Shown in pieces: positions 57,199 to 64,000 of a DNA stretch of 64,000 nucleotides (its first letter is position 1; each line of letters begins with the position of its first letter). The notes beneath the pieces were generated by a model. The model did no database searches. It was not told the origin of the DNA and saw only the letters and a program-made list of their open reading frames with translations. Position numbers and translations under genes: made by a program. Source of the DNA: Porogramme epimiltina (Eukaryota > Basidiomycota > Agaricomycetes > Polyporales > Polyporaceae); the NCBI GenBank assembly GCA_900155495.1, contig FTLJ01000350.1, positions 37,161 to 101,160 on the forward strand, in the 5' to 3' direction.

Positions 57199-59405
57199 AT
57201 GGAATCCCTACCGAGTGAAATTCTCATCATCGCCCTAGACCACTTGCCCTTGCGTGAACTGAGCGCGTGCAGAGGGGTACGCTTTGATCACTGCGTTTGG
57301 TACTTCACTAACCTTCTCTATTTTCAGGTTTCTCATATGTTCAGGAGTCTGGCTCAAGATGCTATAGACAGCGTCAATAGGTATCAAGAAGAGAACGCCA
57401 TGGCCATTCATCCGGATGCCCCTGTACTGCCTGCTAAGCGCGCATTTCATCGCGTTGAGCGTGCCTGGGAGCGTCTCATCGTCCCGTCGCTTCAAGAAAG
57501 GTTTGACGAGCCCCAGGTGAACTCGGTATTGCGGTACAACCAGGAGGACTTTATGAGGTTGATCAACGCGGACCCCATATTCGACCCCGACGGATGGCTT
57601 CTCCACACCATGCACCCCGAGGGACCTCGTCTGCTCAGATTTCCCTGTACCTCTCCACAAGGAAACCTCGCTGCCAGCCCCTACCTCGATGCGCCTCGTC
57701 CAATCGCCAACTCGTTCTCGGATCACAAGGGCTTTGACTGCGATATCTTGCAGGACCTTATCATCTGTGTCGACCCGGGCGACATTCCGTGAGTATTCGC
57801 GTCCACTACAGATACCCTATAACAGCCCTAATGTTCGGATTAGAGACGTACGCGTACTTTCCATGTCCACCGGCGAGCCCCATCCTCTCGCACAGCACCC
57901 TACTCTGGAACCCCTTCGCGACCCCGTACAAGAAGTGGACTGTATGCGCATCTGTGGCGACCTCGCCGTTCTCGTGTACTTTGATGGAGATGGTGGGATG
58001 GACGGACTCGACCATCACATGTACGTTTGGGATTGGAAGACCGGGGACCTGCTAGTGGTACGTACCTCTCGCTCTTCTCCCTTCTCTCCGTCTGCAATTG
58101 CACTGATTCCTCCCTTCCCGGCACTTCCAACACATAGACGGACAGCTTCATACACAACGCCGGAACAACTGCTACATTCCTCGATGAACACACACTTCTC
58201 GTCACCCACCTTGAACAGCTCGCGCTGTACGTCTTCCGACCTGCATTTGCACCCCCGGAATCGCCGCCCATGCACGTGCGTCTGTTGAAGTTTTCTGCCG
58301 AGATGTACGACGACATCGTCTCCGTCAACCTGTCGCAACCCGCGCGCCGTACAGCTGCGTCCTGGGCGATGGGAGGGCAAGATGCCTGCGCACCGATGTT
58401 CGCGTACAGCTCGGAGGGCGAAGTCGTAGTGGTCGGCGTCATCAGCATCAGCGACACCGCGCGGTACGATCGCCTGCTCGCCGTCACCCGCGCGCGGCTC
58501 CTAGAGCTTGCGCGGGAAGCATGGCCTGTCGAATGGGAGGATGAAGCTGACGGCGAGTCGGAGCCTGGTGACGCGGCCAGCGACGAAGGCGACGGCGGGC
58601 GAGGCGCGGACGCTGGACCTTGGCATGGCGACGTGGAGTACCCGTCGTGGTTCACAGGCTTCGAGTTTGACTGCAGCGACTCCGACTCAAGCGGCGGCGG
58701 GAGAGTGCCCTCTAACGAGACCGGCGATTCAGACGATTCAGACGATTCGGACGATTCGGACGACTCGGACATCTCAGATGAAGAAGAGTACAACTGGCGC
58801 GAAGAGGGGGGCTGGCCAGACAATTGCTCTGATGCTCTTTCCTGGGAAGAGTGGGCCTCCGAGAAGACGTGTCTCGTCGACCTCCCGGGTTCCATGGAGG
58901 TCGATGCCATGGGTCTCTCCACGTACGGGCCCCACGCCGGCCTCGTCTTGTCCTCGCTGCGCGGACCACACGGCGAGTCCGACGACGTGCGCGTCCTCTG
59001 CGTCTTCGACTTCGGAGTGCCGTTCCTTGCCTCGTGGGAGCGCCACGGGGCCGAAGGATCTGCGTACCGAAACGACAACTCTGAGTGGAAGCTCTACGCA
59101 GAGCACCTGGCGCCCGTGCCAGCCAACGTGGATGTGTTCGCCACGAGAGACCCGGCGGAGGCCGCCCCGGTGATCCTGGAGGGACTTGCTTACCGCATGC
59201 GGATGCGCGAGTTCTGGGGCGCGACGCAGGGGGGCAACGAGCCTGTGCTCGAGCGCGCGCTGTTGTGGCAGAACGGCCTCGTTCTCAAGGTGCGTAGCCC
59301 AGCTCCCTATAGTGACTCACGGGCGCTGATTTATGGGTCCGTGTTTGACAGATACGCCAGGGCGACGGGCGGTTCTGGGTCCCGACGCCTCTCGCGGATG
59401 TCTAA
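57199..59405 (+). CDS. F-box domain protein with acidic insert, 658 aa
   Basis: Five exons: 57199-57276, 57328-57788, 57826-58057, 58138-59289, 59352-59405, all in phase. The N terminus MESLPSEILIIALDHLPLREL, then SACRG joined to VSHMFRSLA, is an F-box, the Skp1-binding module of SCF ubiquitin ligases. The rest resembles the beta-propeller-like C-terminal part of basidiomycete F-box proteins (VLSMSTGEPHPLAQ, HHMYVWDWKTGDLLV), without clear WD40 repeats. Around residues 454-470 an acidic Ser/Asp repeat (SDDSDDSDDSDDSD, bases 58726-58770) is followed by an acidic, Trp-containing segment. It ends IRQGDGRFWVPTPLADV using the last acceptor near 59351; reading through the fourth intron instead gives a less plausible tail ending at 59430. 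Target protein is unknown. The next gene is also an F-box gene. Confidence 0.85.
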
Positions 59406-59848
59406 GCCCAAGAACAGTGATGTTTGGTAGGACGTGTACGATCGGACATTGGACATTTGATGACATTGGACTTACCCTTATGGACGCTCGAGTGGCGTGT
59501 ATGCATACTGATCTACTTATCATCTCGATAACTGACTTCTGTAATCGCCCCCTATAAGATACCTGTAACAATATTACCTGTCACCTAGTCCGGAGATCTT
59601 CGGCACAATTACAGTTCTTAGATGGCGCAGCACTCGTGCCATGATATCAAGTGCTCGGCATTCAGCGGCGAATGCCTGTATATATTTCGCCTTCAGGCAT
59701 CAATTACCTGGGCCTCCTCTCCCTCGAGTTCAAGACTATTCCCATAATTGTGCTATCGTTCCGTCCTTCTGGACACCGCATGGTATAGATTTCATCTCCG
59801 ATCGCTAAATCTCTTTCTGACAAACGCGGGCGATATTTACTAGCAACT
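59406..59848. other. Spacer between the two F-box genes
   Basis: About 440 bases, tandem orientation, no additional gene seen. The presumed 3' end of the first F-box gene and promoter of the second. Confidence 0.5.
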
Positions 59849-61166
59849 ATGCCAATACCCTCTCTACCGGCAGAGCTTATCCACTTGTTCGTTGTCGAGA
59901 CGGCCTCCCACCGCCCTACACTATGCGCCTGCGCTCTTGTCTGTCGTTCATGGCTCGCGGCAAGCAGGCGTCAGCTCCTTACCTCACTCTCGGTGGACAT
60001 TGGCTCGTCTAGCACCTACATCCTTGTTCGTGACCTTGTCGCTCGGTCCGAGACGGAAACCATGCACCCATTCCTATCGTTCACCCGCAGTCTCACCTTC
60101 TGCCAAAAGATGGGGGCCCCACACAAGACTCCGCCTCCCTTTATCCACGACTTTGCGGATCGGTTTCCACATGTGGAACGCCTCGCTCTGTCTCGGATTT
60201 CGTGGGGACACCATCCAACTCACCCCACAACCTACGCTATGTTCTCCAGATTCGCATCCGTGCGGGTCCTGAAACTTCAATACTGTTCTTTCCCATCATT
60301 CCGCGCGCTCGTCCTCACGCTCAAAGGATTACCGATGCTATCGGAATTAGACATGCGGTGGTGCGCCTGGCCAGGCAGCGGCCCCTCCTCTCCCCCGACT
60401 AAACGGCCGGTCAAACCGCGATCATGGGATAGACCTGCACTTTCATACCTTTGGCTGGAAGGCGGTGGTACTATTGATCGATGCTGGACACAACTCTTGG
60501 ACTGGCTCGCATGGACCCCATCACGGACTCACATCCAGACGCTCGCGGTCGTCTCCTCCCTGATCATTGAACAACCCCTTGAAGTATCCAAGCCATTCCA
60601 GACATTCGACTTCTCGTCTCTCTCAGAGCTCACGCTCTCCCTGCAAGTCCAAGTGAGCGAGCGACAAGGTGTGTATGTGTATGCATGCTTTGAAGCTGTA
60701 CCCTTGACCAAACGTTCGCCGTGCAGACCATCTTTTGACGCGCTGCATAAACCTGAAGCGATTGACGTTCAGAGGACACACCCACCACCCGTTCTGGGTC
60801 AATGCCGTGCAATTGTTGCGGATTATACAGACGCCTTCAACGCTCTGTGCCCTCGTCTTCCACTTGGAAACCTCAATATTTCCCTTGATAGAAGACCTCG
60901 ATGACCCCATGGAACGTGAGCCTGCACGTCCGGGGGGCCAAACATGGCACGGGCGTGAGCTTCACCTGTCAAACCTCCGCGGGCTGGATAGTGTTCTCGA
61001 GAGTAGACTTCCGAATGTCCTGGTGGCGTTTCATTTTCAGTGTCTGTACTATGACAACCCAAAAACCCCTGAGCGACTCCTCGACGAGTTCACAGGGATT
61101 CTCAGAAAGAAACTGCCGAAGTTGTTCGAGAGAGAAAGAGCTGAGGTTCTGGTTGAGTTGGGATAA
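59849..61166 (+). CDS. F-box domain protein, 419 aa
   Basis: Two exons, 59849-60668 and 60727-61166. The GTGTGT donor at 60669 was chosen because it keeps frame into DHLLTRCINLKRLTFRG; the nearer GTGAGC donor would create an immediate stop. The N-terminal MPIPSLPAELIHLFVVETAS...ALVCRSWLAASRRQLL is a typical F-box. Downstream are irregular leucine-rich segments (ERLALSRISW, VRVLKLQYCSF, LSELDMRWCAWP, LKRLTFRGHTHHPFW) consistent with degenerate LRR-like substrate-binding repeats. Such proteins are lineage-expanded in agaricomycetes. It is probably a substrate adaptor of an SCF ubiquitin ligase; the target is unknown. It is not closely similar to the upstream F-box protein. Confidence 0.85.
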
Positions 61167-61569
61167 GCTACACTAAATGGACCTTGGTGAGCTGCAATAC
61201 TATTAGTTGGTGTTGCGCTTGCGCCAGTGCTGGAATTGACGTGTAAACAGCTTGGCGAGATCAATTGAAGGACTTTCCAACTCTCTGTTCGAAGGGAGTT
61301 TACGTACTAGTATTTAATGAAAGCCTCAATGATGTAACTGTTGGAAGCTAGCTAGTAGTTGCAGCAGGAGTCCAAGCCCGGGTTATAAAAACGGGCGCTA
61401 ATATATTTGCGTCCACGTGACCCTGACCTGAAATTTCGCGATCAAGTGGGGATGCTTTCGGTAACGAAACGCTTCAGTTGCTCCTTGCACACCCTCCTCC
61501 TCATCCTACCTTATGCGCTTCATGCCAACATCTATCCACGCTTGTTGAGAACACGACCTCATTTACACC
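61167..61569. other. Spacer between F-box gene and DBP9
   Basis: About 400 bases with no gene seen, followed by a pyrimidine-rich leader (CTCCTTGCACACCCTCCTCC) just before the DBP9 start codon. Confidence 0.5.
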
Positions 61570-64000
61570 ATGCCGGACGCACGACTAGTGGACTCGAAGA
61601 CAACATTCGCGGCGTTCAGCCATATCCTGGACGCGCGCATCCTACGAGCCTTGGCAGACATGAATTTTGCACGCCCAACACTCGTCCAGACCAAAGCTAT
61701 CCCTCTTGCGTTGGAGAACAGAGACATTTTGGCTCGCGCGAGGACAGGGAGCGGGAAGACTGCAGCGTACTGTATCCCGGTTGTGCAGAAGGTTCTGAAC
61801 GCTAAGCTGGTGAGTTTCATCCCCTTTTTTCATGCGTAGCTGGGGGCCCCGTGAGATGGGGACGTATTATGCACAACTCGCGTTTGGATTTTATTGGCGT
61901 GTCTCATTTTTTCTACCCCTTTGCATTAGAGCCTCTCCACCGACGACCCCAAGCGACAAGCTACCCGTGCTCTCATACTCGTCCCCACACGCGAGCTTTC
62001 AGAACAAGTGTTCACGCATATACGCAGTCTTCTCACATACTGTGAGGACGATGTGACAGTCGCGAATGTATCAACAGGAACTACTTCCCACCTTCAGAAG
62101 TGAGTAAGTCTCCATAACACCGTCTCTCGTGAACAGTCTTGACGGGAAGTAGAACGTTGCTGTCGGACAACCCGGATATCATTATTGCTACACCCTCGCG
62201 TGCACTTTCACTCTTACAGGCGAAGGTTAGTATCAAGCTTCTTTCCCGCCGTTGTCCCCACTAAACATCCACAGAATGTCTCTTTAGGCTCACTAGAGTC
62301 ACTGATCATCGACGAGGCTGATCTAATCCTCTCATACGGCCATGACGAAGACGTTCACCAGCTGTTTGGCGGAGGGTTCTTGCCGAAAGTGTTCCAGTCA
62401 TTCCTTATGAGCGCAACCATGACGGAGGACGTCGAAGCTCTTAAAGGCCTTGTATTGAGGAATCCGGTGAGCAAGCATGCCCCTGACATATTGTTTATGT
62501 TCACCCCCTTGCCAGGCAATCCTCAAGCTTGAAGAAGAGGAAGACGAGGCGGCCAACTTAACCCAATATTCCGTCAGGTACACGCTCCCGAAGTCGCTGC
62601 AGGAACGCAAGGCTAACACGACGCACACAGATGTTCGGAAGTTGACAAGTTCCTATTGACTTACGTTATCCTCAAGCTCAAGCTCATCAAGGGCAAATGC
62701 ATCATCTTCGTCAATGATGTCGATCGGTGTTACCGCCTGAAGTTATTCCTAGAGCAGTTTTCCATCAAGAGCTGTGTCCTCAACTCAGAGCTTCCCCTAA
62801 ACTCAAGGTGTGTGTATCCGTCTGCGAAGTTCACCACCACGCTCACACATTTTAGGTACCATACTGTCCAAGAGTTCAACAAAGGGGTATACGATTATAT
62901 CATTGCCTCAGACGAAACCTCCGGGAAAGCAGAGCAAGATTCCGACGATGAGGAGCAGGATGAGGAGGCGGATGCCGAAGATCAAGAGGCCGATGAGGAT
63001 GACTGTGAGTTGCCCGCTTCTCCGGATGCTTGCTTAGTACTCAGCAGTGGTATCAGTCATGGATACACAACGCGAGCCGGCAGAGTCAAATCAAGAGGCA
63101 GGCCCCTCCAAGCCACTAAAACGGAAAAAGCGCGACAGCTCCCCCGCTCCCGACGAAGCGTCCACTTCAAAAGCCAAGTCGCACAAGCGCAAACGGCGGC
63201 GCGGCGGCGCGCCAGACGCCGAGTACGGCGTCTCGCGCGGAGTCGACTTCGTCGACGTCGCGTGCGTCATCAACTTCGACCTGCCCACGTCCGCGCGGGG
63301 CTACACGCACCGCGTCGGGCGCACCGCGCGCGCAGGCCGGACGGGGCTCGCGCTCTCGTTCGTCGTGCCCACAGCGGAGGTCGGGAAGAACCGCGTCGTG
63401 GGCGGCGTGCCGAGCACGCGCCGCGACGAGGCGGTCTTTGCGCGCGTCGAGCGCGCGCAGGCCGCACGCGGGAGCAGGCTGCGCGAGTACGCGTTCGACA
63501 TGCGCCAGGTCGAGGCGTTCCGGTACCGCATGGAGGACGCGCTCCGCGCGGTGACGCGCAGCGCGATCAAGGAGGCGCGCATAAAGGAGCTCAAGGCGGA
63601 GATTCTGAACTCGGACAAGCTCAAGGTGCGTCTCCGCTTCTGCCTCCCCTCCGCGAGCCCGCAGCCCCGGGGAGGGGGGGGGCTTCTTCCCGGGTTCTCG
63701 ATATCGCCGCTGACGATGCGCTCATTTCGCGCAGGCACACTTCGAAGATAACCCGCTCGACTTGGAGTACCTCAGGCACGACAAACCGCTCCACCCGACA
63801 CGCGTGCAGTCGCACATGAAGCACGTCCCCAAGTACCTCCTCCCGCGCATCGCGCCCGTCCCCGGCACCGAAAGCGCCGAGGCCGCGTCTGCCAATGCGG
63901 GTGCGCCGCAGGAGGGCGACGTCGGGTTCGTACCCTTCAACAAAAACGGCGCCCGGGGCCGCGGCCGTGGCCGCGGGCGGGGCGGGCGCGGGGCGCACCG
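61570..64000 (+). CDS. DBP9: ATP-dependent DEAD-box RNA helicase DBP9, 3' end outside the window
   Basis: Nine exons visible: 61570-61809, 61930-62099, 62150-62225, 62275-62466, 62516-62577, 62631-62807, 62856-63004, about 63048-63625, and 63735 to the window end. Motifs in order: Q motif ([14 protein letters not shown]), Walker A ARTGSGKT (residues 57-64), [12 protein letters not shown] in [20 protein letters not shown] in [39 protein letters not shown], then RGVDF and [18 protein letters not shown] and the [17 protein letters not shown] segment are specific for DBP9/DDX56, a nucleolar helicase of 60S ribosomal subunit assembly. Between the DYIIASDE motif and RGVDF lies a long acidic then lysine-rich insert, usual for this family. 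The open end reads into an RG-repeat tail ([13 protein letters not shown]). The acceptor of exon 8 could be 63048 or nine bases later. A conserved housekeeping gene. Confidence 0.92.

Noticed and set aside
57900..59078. 392-codon minus-strand open frame
   Set aside because: It lies opposite the exons of the first F-box gene and reflects its GC-rich third positions; it is Ser/Arg-rich and without domains.

Overview
This is nuclear DNA of a filamentous basidiomycete, most likely an agaricomycete of polypore type. Almost every gene is cut by many short introns (about 50-60 nt) with GT-AG ends and CTRAC-like branch points. The families present (DUF6534 membrane protein, fungal Zn2Cys6 factor, pepsin-type protease, AusD-like methyltransferases, F-box proteins, multi-intron type-B carboxylesterases) fit that group. 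No bacterial features, CRISPR arrays or recognisable complete transposons were seen.

Layout. 0.7-10.2 kb: a short Zn2Cys6 transcription factor (+), a DUF6534 seven-helix-type membrane protein (-), about 3 kb of unresolved sequence, and a secreted, probably GPI-anchored, aspartic protease (+). A tRNA-Asp(GTC) with a 10-nt intron lies at 10.9 kb (-). 12.7-49.4 kb: the core of the window, nine paralogous secreted type-B carboxylesterase genes, here called CE1-CE9. Orientation is ++ (CE1, CE2), ----- (CE3-CE7), ++ (CE8, CE9). Between CE7 and CE8 sit an AusD-like methyltransferase (MT1, +) and a small cysteine-rich secreted protein (-). 50.9-55.8 kb: an intact 500-aa cytochrome P450 (+) and a second methyltransferase paralogous to MT1 (MT2, -). 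57.2-64.0 kb: two F-box proteins (+) and the 5' part of DEAD-box RNA helicase DBP9 (+), which runs off the window end.

The esterase array is the main discovery. I followed splice junctions in all nine copies. They share one 14-exon plan with three micro-exons of 13, 28 and 8 nt, and the oxyanion-hole loop is encoded across the 13- and 28-nt exons. All nine replace the first glycine of the usual GGG oxyanion motif by F, Y or L, and all replace the GESAG elbow by G-[LIF]-S-[AS]-G. Serine, acid and histidine are kept, so the enzymes look active but with an altered pocket. Three sub-types are interleaved along the array (CE1/2/3/5; CE4/6/8; CE7 and CE9), and CE7 appears to have lost one splice donor. 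With the P450 and the methyltransferase pair, the locus could be a secreted-esterase expansion for substrate breakdown or detoxification, or could overlap a small specialised-metabolite cluster; this is inference.

For the spliced genes below, start and end give the genomic span from start codon to stop codon; exon boundaries were derived by hand from reading frame and splice consensus.
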